This document shows, in pieces, positions 16,984 through 26,090 of a stretch of 64,000 nucleotides of DNA. Origin of the DNA: Roseiarcus sp963824475 (lineage in GTDB: Bacteria > Pseudomonadota > Alphaproteobacteria > Rhizobiales > Beijerinckiaceae); assembly GCA_963824475.1 (NCBI GenBank), contig CAWGPR010000003.1:620001-684000 (forward strand), given 5' to 3'. Position numbers and translations under genes: made by a program. Below the pieces are notes generated by a model. That model did no database searches. It worked only from the letters and a program-made list of their open reading frames with translations, and was not told the DNA's origin. The first letter of the stretch is position 1, and every line of letters begins with the position of its first letter.

Positions 16984-18689
16984 CGCGCGGCGCTGACCAA
17001 CCCGGCCTCGAGCCGCTGCCGGATTCGCTTTCCGAAGAGGCCGCGCGCAACACGCTTGCGCTCAATCCGCTTGTCGGCCTCAGGGGCAAGGATTTGGTCG
17101 ACAGCGCCGCGATCCTGCTCAAGGCCATGGTCAGCGAGCCGATCGTGGCCGGCGAGCAGTGGCTTGGATTCTTCGGCGAACTCGGGAAAATCGGCGCGGA
17201 TCAATCCAATCGGGCCCAATCGCCCGGCGACAAGCGCTTCGCTGACCCAACGTGGAAGAATAGCGCAGCGCACCGCAAGCTCCTTCAGACCTATCTTGCG
17301 TGGGGCGATGCCTTGAACGGTTTCATCGACAAGACAAGCCTGAGCGATATCGACAAGACGCGCGCCCGCTTCGTCGCGAACATTTTCATCGACGCGGCCT
17401 CGCCCGCCAATCACCCGATGAGCAACCCCGCCGCGGTGCGGCAGTTCCTGGATACCGGCGGGCAGAGCCTCTGGCGCGGATTTAAGAATTATCTTGCCGA
17501 TCTGGCCGAAAATGGCGGGTTGCCGGCGCAGGTCGACAAATCGCCGTTCAAGCTTGGCGTCAACATCGCGACAACGCCAGGGGCGGTCGTTTTCCGCAAT
17601 GAGGTCCTGGAAGTCATTCAGTACAAGCCGGACGGGCCGGAGGTGCGCAAGCGCCCGATTGTCGTGACGCCGCCGCAGATCAATAAGTTTTATTCCCTCG
17701 ACCTTTCCCCGGACAAGAGCCTCGTCCAGTATCTCTTGAAAAGCGGTATCCAGGTGTTTTGCGTCAGCTGGCGAAACCCGACCGCCAAGGAACGCGATTG
17801 GGGGCTCGACACCTATGTTGAGGCGCTCGACGAGGGAACCGACGCGGTTCGCGACATCACCGCCTCAGACGACGTGACGATGATGGGCGCATGTTCGGGA
17901 GGGATCACCTCGGCCGCCTATGCCGGCTGGCTCGCCGCCAAGGGCGAAGCAAAAATCAAGAATTTTGTCTCGCCGGTCTGCGTGCTCGACATGGCGAGCG
18001 CGGGCGACAGCGCGCTCGGCGCGCTGGTGACGCCGGAGACGCTGCGAGCGGCAAAGGAGGGTTCGCGGCTTCGAGGCGTGCTCGACGGGCAAGATCTGGC
18101 CCGAATGTTCGCCTGGATGCGGCCGAACGATCTCATCTGGAATTATTGGGTGAACAACTACCTGCTGGGCAATCAACCGCCCGCGTTCGACATCCTCTTC
18201 TGGAACGCCGACACCACCTCGCTGCCGGCGCGGCTGCATCATGACTACGTCGATATGTTCTCCACAAATCCGTTCGTGAACGCCAATAAGCTGGTATTGG
18301 GCGGCGTCGCCGTCGATATGCGGCGCGTGAAGCTCGACGCCTACGTCGTGGCGGGGGTGACGGACCACATCACCCCGTGGAAAGCCGTCTATCAGACGGC
18401 CAAGATCTTCGGCGACAAAACCACGTTTGTCCTGTCGAGCAGCGGCCATTTGCAGAGCCTTCTCAATCCGCCCACCAACCCAAAAGCATCGTTCGTCGCA
18501 GGCACGGCGAAGGCGCGGGACGGAGATGCATTCGCAGCCTCTGCCGAAAAGAAGGCGGGCAGTTGGTGGCCGCACTGGCGTGATTGGCTGTTCGAACGCT
18601 CGGGCGCGGAAGTCCGCTCGCCGGCAAACCTTGGCAACAATCGTCATCCCCCCGGCGCGGCTGCGCCCGGAACCTATGTCTTTGAGTGA
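16980..18689 (+). CDS. phaC: Class II-like poly(3-hydroxyalkanoate) synthase
   Basis: 569 residues. The lipase-like box is GACSGG with nucleophile Cys305; Asp462 (GVTDHITPW) and His490 (SSSGHLQSLLNPP) complete the triad. Many stretches read like Pseudomonas PhaC1/C2 rather than the class I enzymes usual in alphaproteobacteria: NTLALNPLVGLRGKDLVDSA, LLQTYLAWGDAL, VTPPQINKFYSLDLSPDKSL and FAWMRPNDLIWNYWVNNYLL. It polymerises (R)-3-hydroxyacyl-CoA on granule surfaces. It is coupled to the acyl-CoA synthetase upstream (ATGA overlap) and to phaZ downstream (TGATG overlap). Confidence 0.95.
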   Translation: MTRGADQPGLEPLPDSLSEEAARNTLALNPLVGLRGKDLVDSAAILLKAMVSEPIVAGEQWLGFFGELGKIGADQSNRAQSPGDKRFADPTWKNSAAHRKLLQTYLAWGDALNGFIDKTSLSDIDKTRARFVANIFIDAASPANHPMSNPAAVRQFLDTGGQSLWRGFKNYLADLAENGGLPAQVDKSPFKLGVNIATTPGAVVFRNEVLEVIQYKPDGPEVRKRPIVVTPPQINKFYSLDLSPDKSLVQYLLKSGIQVFCVSWRNPTAKERDWGLDTYVEALDEGTDAVRDITASDDVTMMGACSGGITSAAYAGWLAAKGEAKIKNFVSPVCVLDMASAGDSALGALVTPETLRAAKEGSRLRGVLDGQDLARMFAWMRPNDLIWNYWVNNYLLGNQPPAFDILFWNADTTSLPARLHHDYVDMFSTNPFVNANKLVLGGVAVDMRRVKLDAYVVAGVTDHITPWKAVYQTAKIFGDKTTFVLSSSGHLQSLLNPPTNPKASFVAGTAKARDGDAFAASAEKKAGSWWPHWRDWLFERSGAEVRSPANLGNNRHPPGAAAPGTYVFE

Positions 18690-19564
18690 TGGTCGAGGCC
18701 TTCGCAAACCGCAAGCAGGGCGTCATGCCGGGCGATGAAGCGGATCCAGCCGCGTTCGACATCACGATGATCGACGTCGGCAAGCAATCCTTGCGTGTCG
18801 CGATAAAACGTGGCCCGAAAGATCGTCCCCCGCTACTGTTGTTCAACGGCGTCGGCGCCAACCTCGAACTGGCAAAACCGTTCATGAGAGCGCTCACGCA
18901 CACCGAAGCCATAATCTTCGACGTACCCGGCGTTGGCGGGTCTCCGCCACCCGCTGCTCCTTATCGACCCTCGACAATCGCGCGCCTTGCTTCGCAGCTC
19001 TTGAGCCAACTGGGCTATCGGCGCGCGGATGTCGCCGGCGTGTCGTGGGGGGGCGGGCTCGCGCAGCAATTCGCTCACCGGCACTACGACATGTGCCGAA
19101 AGATCGTGCTGGCGGCCACGTCGCCTGGCGCGCTCATGATTCCCGGCGACCCGCGAGTGTTGTGGAAGCTGGCGACGCCTCGCCGCTACATCGACAAGGG
19201 CTTCATGCGTAGTGTCGCGCCGGAGATTTACGGGGGCGCGTTCCGGAACAATCCGGAGATTCTCACCGCCTACGCCAAGGCCATGACGGGTGCGAGCGGG
19301 AAGGGCTACCTCTATCAGCTCATTGCTATGGCTGGATGGACAAGCTTGCCTTGGCTCTGGACGCTGAAGCAGCCGGCGCTGATATTGGCCGGACGAGACG
19401 ATCCGATCGTTCCGCTCGCGAACGCCCGTCTGATGGCCGGGCTGATGCCGAACGCAAAACTCACGATCCTCGATGACGGTCACCTGTTTCTGGTGACGAG
19501 CCCCATCGAGTTCAGCTGCGATCATCGAGACGTTCCTCGCCGAATGAAAAAGGACCGGCCATGA
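18689..19564 (+). CDS. phaZ: Intracellular medium-chain PHA depolymerase, altered C-terminus
   Basis: Alpha/beta hydrolase with a close likeness to Pseudomonas PhaZ: LLLFNGVGANLEL, FDVPGVGGS, DVAGVSWGGGLAQQFAH, LAATSPGALMIPG and APEIYGGAFRNNPE. Ser119 in GVSWGG, Asp237/238 and His265 in DDGHLFLVT form the triad. It degrades stored medium-chain polymer. The family C-terminus would read SAAIIETFLAE and stop near 19548. Here an extra T about base 19511 shifts the frame, giving a foreign tail of about 17 residues to 19564. The catalytic core is intact, so activity may survive. Start ATG overlaps the phaC stop. Confidence 0.88.
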   Translation: MVEAFANRKQGVMPGDEADPAAFDITMIDVGKQSLRVAIKRGPKDRPPLLLFNGVGANLELAKPFMRALTHTEAIIFDVPGVGGSPPPAAPYRPSTIARLASQLLSQLGYRRADVAGVSWGGGLAQQFAHRHYDMCRKIVLAATSPGALMIPGDPRVLWKLATPRRYIDKGFMRSVAPEIYGGAFRNNPEILTAYAKAMTGASGKGYLYQLIAMAGWTSLPWLWTLKQPALILAGRDDPIVPLANARLMAGLMPNAKLTILDDGHLFLVTSPIEFSCDHRDVPRRMKKDRP

Positions 19565-19690
19565 AACATGGGTGTGAACGGTCGTCGCGAGGACCGACGG
19601 CGTTGAGCTTTCGCCAGTCGTCAGGCAGCTCGGCGAGCGTCGGCCGCGCGCCGATTGTCCGGGCGAGCAGGCTCGTTCCGGAGGTCGCCG

Positions 19691-20158
19691 GTGCCTGAGT
19701 TCACTCTATCGGATCTTCCCCGATTTGTCGGAAAGGAACTCGGCGTCTCGAGCTGGGTCACGGTAGATCAGTCGCGCATTGACCAGTTCGCCGAGTGCAG
19801 CGGCGACCGGCAATGGATTCACGTCGATGTCGAACGCGCGAAGCGCGAGAGCCCATATCGCGCCCCGATCGCCCACGGTTATCTGACGCTCTCCCTCGTC
19901 GCTCCCCTGCAGATGGAGATCGGAGCTGTTCCGACCGACGCCGGGGCAGCGTTCAACTATGGACTCGACAAGGTGCGCTTCCTCGCGCCGGTCAAGGCAG
20001 GCGCGCGCGTGCGATTGCGCGTCGCGCTGACCGATGTCGAAAAGAAGGGGGGCGGGGTCGTTCTCAAGACCAGCAACACGCTGGAAATCGAGGGATCGGA
20101 CAAGCCGGCGCTCATTGCCGAATCGCTCGCCCTCATCACCGAGCGCAAAGCGCACTGA
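19691..20158 (+). CDS. MaoC-type (R)-specific enoyl-CoA hydratase (PhaJ-like)
   Basis: 155-residue hot-dog-fold protein with GTG start at 19691 and GGAG seven bases upstream. The hydratase-2 motif is clear: FAECSGDRQWIHVDVERAKR followed by YRAPIAHGYLTLSLVAPL, giving the catalytic Asp and His pair. Such enzymes hydrate trans-2-enoyl-CoA from beta-oxidation to (R)-3-hydroxyacyl-CoA, the PhaC substrate. The position between phaZ and the phasin supports this role. It could instead be a general MaoC dehydratase, so no symbol is assigned. Confidence 0.85.
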   Translation: MPEFTLSDLPRFVGKELGVSSWVTVDQSRIDQFAECSGDRQWIHVDVERAKRESPYRAPIAHGYLTLSLVAPLQMEIGAVPTDAGAAFNYGLDKVRFLAPVKAGARVRLRVALTDVEKKGGGVVLKTSNTLEIEGSDKPALIAESLALITERKAH

Positions 20159-20195
20159 ACCCGCAGGAAGCGGCGTCAATGAAGAGGAGGACAGA

Positions 20196-20624
20196 ATGGC
20201 CGCAGAATCCCTATTGGACCAGATCAAAAACTTCGGCGCCCGGCTCGGCCTGCCGAAGGTCGATGTCGACAAGCTCATTGATCTGCAGCTCAAGAACATC
20301 GATGCGATCGCGCAATCCGCTCACGTGGCGGGCGAAGGCGCGAAAACTCTCGCCGCCAAGCAGCGCGAGATCATCGGCGCGGCATTCAAGCAGACGTCGG
20401 ACATGGTGCGTGACTTCCATCCCACTGGAGATCCCCAGGAAATTCTCGCCAAGCAGAAGGACTACGCCAAGAAAGCTTTCGAGCTCACTGTACAGAATAC
20501 CCGCGACCTCGCCGATTTGGCCAAAAAGACGACATCCGACGCGACCACTATCGTCCAGGAAAGGCTGCGATCGAGCCTTGGCGAGCTGCGTGACAGCATC
20601 ACGCGCACGCGAGGCGGCTCCTGA
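20196..20624 (+). CDS. phaP: Phasin (PHA granule-associated protein)
   Basis: 142 residues, mostly amphipathic helix rich in Ala, Lys and Gln. It begins MAAESLLDQIKNFGARLGLP and then IDLQLKNIDAIAQSAHVAGE, AKQREIIGAAF and KKAFELTVQNTRDLADLAKK, the classic phasin-2 pattern. A strong GAGGAGG lies five bases before the ATG. Phasins coat polyhydroxyalkanoate granules and control their size. It is fifth in the PHA operon. Confidence 0.88.
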   Translation: MAAESLLDQIKNFGARLGLPKVDVDKLIDLQLKNIDAIAQSAHVAGEGAKTLAAKQREIIGAAFKQTSDMVRDFHPTGDPQEILAKQKDYAKKAFELTVQNTRDLADLAKKTTSDATTIVQERLRSSLGELRDSITRTRGGS

Positions 20625-20773
20625 GCAACGGGCCAAACCAGGTCGCCGTTGATCTGGGTTCCGCGGAAAAGCCAACTCGGGCCTATGCGCGGGTGCGTCT
20701 TGCGGAGCCCTCGCGGGCGTCGCCCGAGTCACAGCGGCAGATCTGACGGTCTTATCGGTCATGAGAGGATGAC

Positions 20774-21998
20774 ATGACGCTTACGTCGGCTGAACGACCG
20801 CGGGCGAAGGAGTTCGTCCCGCCGCCCATAAATGGCGATTTCTATCGAATCGCCGACTTGCTCGATCCCCACGAGCGAAAGGTCGTTGGCCGAGTGCGAA
20901 GTTTCATGGAGGCGGAGGTCGCGCCGATCATCGAGGACTATTGGGCGAGAGACCAGTTCCCGCACGAAATCGTGCCAAAGCTCGCGGCGCTGGACGTCCA
21001 CATCGCCGGGGTCGGCTATCAGGGCTATGGGACTGCGGGCGGCAGCTGGATGTTGAGCGGTCTCATCGCAATGGAGCTGGCGCGCGTCGACTCGTCGATC
21101 GCGACCTTCTGGGGCGTCCACACCGGGCTCTCCGCCGGGTTCGATCTATCTTTGCGGCGATGAGGCGCAGAAGCAGCGCTGGCTGCCGCCGATGATGCGC
21201 TGGGAAAAGATCGGGTCATTCGGATTGACCGAGCCGCTCGTGGGCTCTGCGACGTCCGGCGGCATGTTGACCACATGCCGCAAGGACGGCGACGCATGGA
21301 TCCTGAACGGGCAGAAGAAATGGATCGGCAACTCCACCTTCTCCGACATCAATGTCATCTGGGCCCGCGATGAAGCCTCCGGCCAGGTCAAGGGCTTTGT
21401 CGTCGACAAGGCGAATCCCGGGTTTTCGGTCGAGAAGATCAAGACCAAGATGGCGCTCCGCGTCGTCCAGAACGGACTGATTACCCTCAAGGATTGTCGC
21501 GTGGGCGAGGCGGATCGCCTGCAGAACGCCAATACGTTCAAGGACTGCGCCAAGGTGTTGCGCATGACCAGGACGGGCGTCGCATGGTTTGCCGTGGGGT
21601 GTGCGATGGGAGCCTACGAGCACGCGCTTCGCTATGCGCTCGAGCGCAAGCAATTCGGCAAACCGATCGGCGGTTTCCAGCTCGTCCAGGATTTGCTCGT
21701 GCGCATGCTCGGCAATGTCACCGCTTGCCAGGCGATGATGCTGAGGCTCGCGCAGTTGCAGGACCAGGGGCTGATGGAGGACGAGCATGCTTCGCTGGCG
21801 AAGGCCTTCACCACCGTGAAATGCCGCGAGACCGTCGGCTACGCGCGCGAGCTTCTTGGCGGCAATGGCATTCTGCTCGAAAACCACATTGGCCGTTTCG
21901 TCGCCGACGCCGAGGCCATCTACTCGTATGAGGGCACGCGCGAGATGAACACGCTGATCGTCGGCAAGGCGATCACGGGACTTAGCGCCTTCATCTGA
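20774..21998 (+). pseudogene. Acyl-CoA dehydrogenase, single-base frameshift
   Basis: The 5' part (20774-21163) encodes the N-terminal helical domain, ending VHTGLSAG. One extra base near 21143 breaks the frame. The correct continuation reads SIYLCGDEAQKQRWLPPMMR and goes on at 21192 with GSFGLTEPLVGSATSGG, WILNGQKKWIGNSTFSD, FAVGCAMGAYEHALRYALER KQFGKPI, LLGGNGILLENHIGRFVADA EAIYSYEGTREMN. The whole would be about 405 residues, resembling glutaryl-CoA/short-chain acyl-CoA dehydrogenases (the catalytic Glu lies in the YEGT region). It is last in the PHA cluster and would supply enoyl-CoA. It is either a recent pseudogene or an assembly indel. Confidence 0.8.
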
Positions 21999-22614
21999 TT
22001 CGAGCGGTTCTTGGCGAGTCACCGTCTGCGAGCCGGCGCAGTTCTTCGGCTTCCCGCAGCCGGAGACGCGGATGTTGAGTGGCGACACATGACAGAGGCA
22101 GAGAAGCGCCAGCGACTGAGACAAATGCGCCTGGCGGCTCTGAGCGCCGTGGCATTGATGCTTGTGCTCTTTGTCGCAAGCTCGCTATTGCGGGACCGCT
22201 TTTCGGCCGCCCAATGGCTGCGCGCGTTCTCGGAAGCCGGGATCGCGGGCGCGCTCGCCGACTGGTACGCTGTGGTCGCCTTGTTCCGTCATCCGCTCGG
22301 ACTGCCATTCCCGCACACCGCGATCATCCCAAAGAACAAGGATCGGATCGCGGACAGCGTCGGCGCATTCATCGAGACCCATTTTCTCACCTCTCAGAAT
22401 GTGGTCGATCGGCTCGCTCGACTCGACCTCGCCGCGACGATGTCCGAATGGTTGCGCCAGCCGTCCAACAGCCGCGGTCTCGCGGATCTTCTGTGCGACC
22501 TTGTTCCGCCGACCCTCGAGACGGTGGACGACGCCGAGGTTCGGACGCTTGTCGAGCGATTGGCCGTTTCGCAGATGGAGTTGGTCGACCTCGTCGCGGG
22601 TGCCGTCGCGTGAT

Positions 22615-23995
22615 GTGTTGGAATTCGGGTGACGCGCTCTCCGATAACATGAAGGTATCGTTTCAGGCTGCAAGGTCAATCGGCTGATCAATGGGATTTG
22701 TGGCGAGGGTCTGCCAACCATCAACCTTGCGCATGTTGATCTGACCTGAGGCAAGCAGGGCCCAGAACAGCATGGCAGCGGTGTCTGCAGACGGCAGCAC
22801 GGTCTGCGTCTTGATCCTTCGCTTGAACTCCTCGTGCAATCGCTCGATCGCATTCGTGGTGCGGGCGCTGCGCCATTGGCTTGGCGGCAGGCGGGTGAAG
22901 GTGAAGAGGCGGTCGCCGGCCTCCTCCAGGCTGTCGGCCACGGCGCGGTGTTTGAGCCTCCATTTGCGGATGAAGACCTTGCGGCGTGCTTCGATCTCCT
23001 CACGTGTCGCCGCGTAGATCATGTCGTTGTAATCCGCGGTGATCTCGTCATGCAGGCGCTCGGGCGCGTGTGCGAAAAGGTTCCTGTGCTTGTGGACCGT
23101 GCAGCGCTGGACCGGCACGCCATCCCAGACGGCGGCGATGGCCTTGTCGAGCCCCGCGGCGCCGTCGACAATGAGGAACTCGGGCCGCTGCAGCCCGCGC
23201 TTGATGAGATTGTCGAGGACAGTGCGCCAGGCCTCGCCGCTCTCACCGCCCATGCTCTTGATTGCGAGCAGCACCTTCTGCCCGTCCGCGCGTACGCCTA
23301 GCACAACCAGCAGCGAGATGGAGGTCGCTTTGCGGTCGAGCCGCACGCGCACCACGGTGCCGTCGAGAATGAGCCGCACGATCGGCTCCGCGGCCAGCGA
23401 GCGGTCGCTCCAGGCGTCCCAATCGCTCTTCACCTTCCGCCAGACACGGCTGACGACATCCTTGCCGACCCCTTCGGCGAAGAGCGCCCTCAGCGCGCGG
23501 CGGACGCGGCGCGTGTTGGTCCCGGCAAGATAGGCCGACGCGATCAAGGCGTCAGCAGCCAGCGTGCGGCGTTGGTAGGCCCGCAGCGCCTTGCTCTTCC
23601 ACTCCACCGTCGTGCCGTTGTCACCCTCAACCCGGGCGCGCGGCACGGTGATCTCGGTCGTCCCGAAGGTTCCGGTCAGTGACCGCGGCCGGCTTCCGTG
23701 GCGATGGCCCACGAGCCCCGAGCCGTTCTCTTTCATTCCCCGGCGGCCGTAGCGTGGTCGATCAAGCGCGGCCGTGAGCTCGCCGTGAATGAGTTCTTCG
23801 ATGAAGTTCCGCGCACGGTCCCGCAGCGCGGATTCGATCGGATCAAACCAATTGTCGAAAAGCACTTCGTCGACCGAACAGGCCGCCGTCTTTGTGGCAT
23901 CGCTGGTCATGGCTTGGTCTCCAATCCAGCGCTTCAACGCCGGATGATTCGAGGTTGATCACCCCGGAGACTACGCCACCCTCGATTCCTACCAC
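22615..23995 (-). mobile_element. IS256-family insertion sequence
   Basis: About 1.38 kb. Terminal inverted repeats are imperfect: GTGTTGGAATTCGGGTGACG from 22615 against GTGGTAGGAATCGAGGGTGG read in from 23995, both ending in CTCC about 28 bases inward. Eight bases flank each side, TCGCGTGA (22607-22614) and TCCCGCGA (23996-24003), 6 of 8 identical, compatible with an aged 8-bp target duplication. It carries one transposase. Confidence 0.8.
22663..23910 (-). CDS. IS256-family transposase
   Basis: 415 residues, start ATG at 23910 with GGAG seven bases upstream. The mutator-type DDE domain is complete: VRLILDGTVVRVRLDRKATS, FLIVDGAAGLDKAIAAVW, VPVQRCTVHKHRNLFAHAPE and SARTTNAIERLHEEFKRRIK with the catalytic Glu. 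It would cut and paste or copy the element. Full length with no internal stops, so probably functional. It disrupts the DUF445 gene on the opposite strand. Confidence 0.93.
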   Translation of the reverse strand: MTSDATKTAACSVDEVLFDNWFDPIESALRDRARNFIEELIHGELTAALDRPRYGRRGMKENGSGLVGHRHGSRPRSLTGTFGTTEITVPRARVEGDNGTTVEWKSKALRAYQRRTLAADALIASAYLAGTNTRRVRRALRALFAEGVGKDVVSRVWRKVKSDWDAWSDRSLAAEPIVRLILDGTVVRVRLDRKATSISLLVVLGVRADGQKVLLAIKSMGGESGEAWRTVLDNLIKRGLQRPEFLIVDGAAGLDKAIAAVWDGVPVQRCTVHKHRNLFAHAPERLHDEITADYNDMIYAATREEIEARRKVFIRKWRLKHRAVADSLEEAGDRLFTFTRLPPSQWRSARTTNAIERLHEEFKRRIKTQTVLPSADTAAMLFWALLASGQINMRKVDGWQTLATNPIDQPIDLAA

Positions 23996-24956
23996 TCCCG
24001 CGACGGCACCTCGTCGCGGTCGCGGACCGACTGATCACGACAATCGTCGAACTCGATCTCGACCGAGCGCTGGCGAAGCGGGTGCTGCTGTGGCTGCGTG
24101 ACTGGATGTCGAGAAACCGTACCGCGATCAAGGTCGAATTCGGCCGCGCCTCCCGCTACACGCCGGGCTTCCTCGACGCCTATATCGTCAATCGTTTTGT
24201 CGATGGCGTCGCCGCCCTCCTCAATGACGCAGCCGAAGATCCCCAGCATCAGATTTGGGGCGAGATCGACCGGGCGATTAATGAGTTGCGCGAGAATCTT
24301 CGAACTTCGCCGGCATTGCGGAAGCAAATCACGGACGGCGGGAAGGATGCGCTCAGGAGCCTTGTCCGCAACGGCGCGGCCCGAACCCTCTGGGATGAAA
24401 TCAAGCGCAGCGTGATTGCCGATCTGGCCGATGACCGTTCCCGGATTCGATCCTGGGTGAGCGAGGTGTTTCAGCGGCTTGGCGCCGCGATCGCCGAGGA
24501 TCGGGGCGTCCAGCGGAAGTTGAATGCCTGGCAGATCGCCATGGTCGAGAGATCGTTGCCTCTCTCTCGTCCCGCGATCGGCCGCTGGATCGCGGACATC
24601 GTCAAGAGCTGGGACACCGAGCAGATCACCGGCAAACTCGAGACGGAAATCGGCACCGACCTGCAATACATTCGATTGAACGGCGCCATCGTCGGAGGGT
24701 TGGTTGGCCTTGTGCTTCACGCTGCGGCTTGAGGCCGGGAGACAGACCGGCCGGCGGGTCGAGACCACAGACTGGGCAACCTGTCGCCTCAAGACCCGCC
24801 GCTGGCCGATTTCGAACCTTTTCAAAGCGCAGGAACCCTGCGAATTTCGCGATATAGGGAGCTAAAGGGCTGAGTTCAAAGGCCGGAAGGGAGACGATCG
24901 CTGAAGCGATACACGAACGACGCCGTTCAAAAACCGATTTCGGGAGGACTCGATAA

Positions 24957-26060
24957 ATGAACGCAACACCCAGGGTGCGGCTGACGCTGGACAAAGTCGT
25001 GGTGCGCGTCATCCAGCTTCCGCTGCGCCGCCCGATCGTCGCCAAGCTGGGTGAATTCAAGAACTTTCCGTTCATCCTGATTGACGTGCATACGAAGGAA
25101 GGCGTCGTCGGCCATAGCTATCTCGAGCCGTACCGCGCCACCGCGATGAGATCTATCGTCGCGCTCATCGAGGACATGGCGGAGCAGCACCGCGGTAAGC
25201 CGGTCGCGCCGTTCGATCAATTCGAAGAGGCCGTGCGCTCGCTGCATCTATTGGGCCGGCAGGGCGTGATGCTGATTGCAATTGCGGCGCTCGATATGGC
25301 GATGTGGGACGCGCTAGCCAAAGCCTTGGGACAGCCCTTGGTCGTAACGCTGGGCGGCACGGTAGGGCCGGTCCGGAGCTACAATACCAACGGGCTTTGG
25401 CTCATTCCCATCGAGCGCATAGCGGACGAAGCAAGCGCGCTCGTCGCCGAAGCCGACTTCAAAGCGCTAAAAATCAGGCTGGGCCGAGAGAGCGTCAAGG
25501 ACGACCTGAAAGCCATCGCCGAGGTCCGCCAGGCGGTCGGCGACGAAATCATCCTGATGAGCGACTTCAACCAAGGCCTGTCGTTCAACGGCGCCAAGCG
25601 CCGGCTGCATCAACTCGACGATCAGGGACTCGAATGGTTTGAAGAGCCTATCGTGTTCGATGACTTCGCCGGCTCTGCGCGGCTCGCAAATGAGCTGAAG
25701 ACCCCAGTGCAGATTGGCGAGAACATCTATGGCCCGCGCCATTTCCTGCAGGCGGTCGCAGCGGGCGCGGCGGATTGCTACATGCCCGATTTGGAACGGA
25801 TCGGCGGCGTTACCGGCTGGCTGCGATCCGCGGCGATCGCCGGCGCCGCAAATCTGCGGATGTCGACCCATCTATATCCGGAGTTTTCCGCGCATCTAAT
25901 GCGCGTCACCGAAACCGCGGACTGGCTGGAATGGCGGGACTGGGGCGTTCCGTTCCTGGCGGAGCCGTTCGAAATCCGCGAGAGCGCGATCCACATCCCG
26001 GACCGGCCGGGCGCAGGCATCGCATGGGACGAGGCTGCTGTGAAGAAGTTCGCGATCTAG
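24957..26060 (+). CDS. Mandelate-racemase-like enolase-superfamily enzyme
   Basis: 367 residues. It aligns along its length with bacterial mandelate racemase: FILIDVHTKEGVVGHSYLEP, AALDMAMWDALAK, RQAVGDEIILMSDFNQGLSF, GLEWFEEP, VQIGENIYGP, MPDLERIGGVTGWLRSAAIA and MSTHLYPEFSAHL. Metal ligands are Asp203, Glu229 and Glu255; the His-Asp dyad is His305/Asp278, and Glu325 is kept. The usual KxK motif on the other face reads Lys172-Ile-Arg174, so the lysine that acts as the S-specific base is arginine. It may therefore act on a related 2-hydroxyacid or as a dehydratase. It is first in a three-gene operon with an aldehyde dehydrogenase and a 2-oxoacid decarboxylase. Confidence 0.85.
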   Translation: MNATPRVRLTLDKVVVRVIQLPLRRPIVAKLGEFKNFPFILIDVHTKEGVVGHSYLEPYRATAMRSIVALIEDMAEQHRGKPVAPFDQFEEAVRSLHLLGRQGVMLIAIAALDMAMWDALAKALGQPLVVTLGGTVGPVRSYNTNGLWLIPIERIADEASALVAEADFKALKIRLGRESVKDDLKAIAEVRQAVGDEIILMSDFNQGLSFNGAKRRLHQLDDQGLEWFEEPIVFDDFAGSARLANELKTPVQIGENIYGPRHFLQAVAAGAADCYMPDLERIGGVTGWLRSAAIAGAANLRMSTHLYPEFSAHLMRVTETADWLEWRDWGVPFLAEPFEIRESAIHIPDRPGAGIAWDEAAVKKFAI

Positions 26061-26090
26061 GCTTGCGACATCGAGAAGGGGAGTGACGCC

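Larger units (their letters stand above)
22089..24732 (+). pseudogene. DUF445 membrane-associated protein, split by IS256
   Basis: The first part (22089-22606) has a membrane segment at about 16-36 (LAALSAVALMLVLFVASSLL), then FSEAGIAGALADWYAVVALF RHPLGLPFPHTAIIPKNKDR IA, diagnostic of DUF445 (YjiN-like). After the IS256 element it resumes at 23996 as PRRHLVAVADRLITTIVELD and runs to the TGA at 24732, ending in a second hydrophobic helix (NGAIVGGLVGLVLHAAA). Joining 22606 to 23996 restores a single frame of about 415 residues, so the IS insertion is the only lesion. The family function is unknown. Confidence 0.85.
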
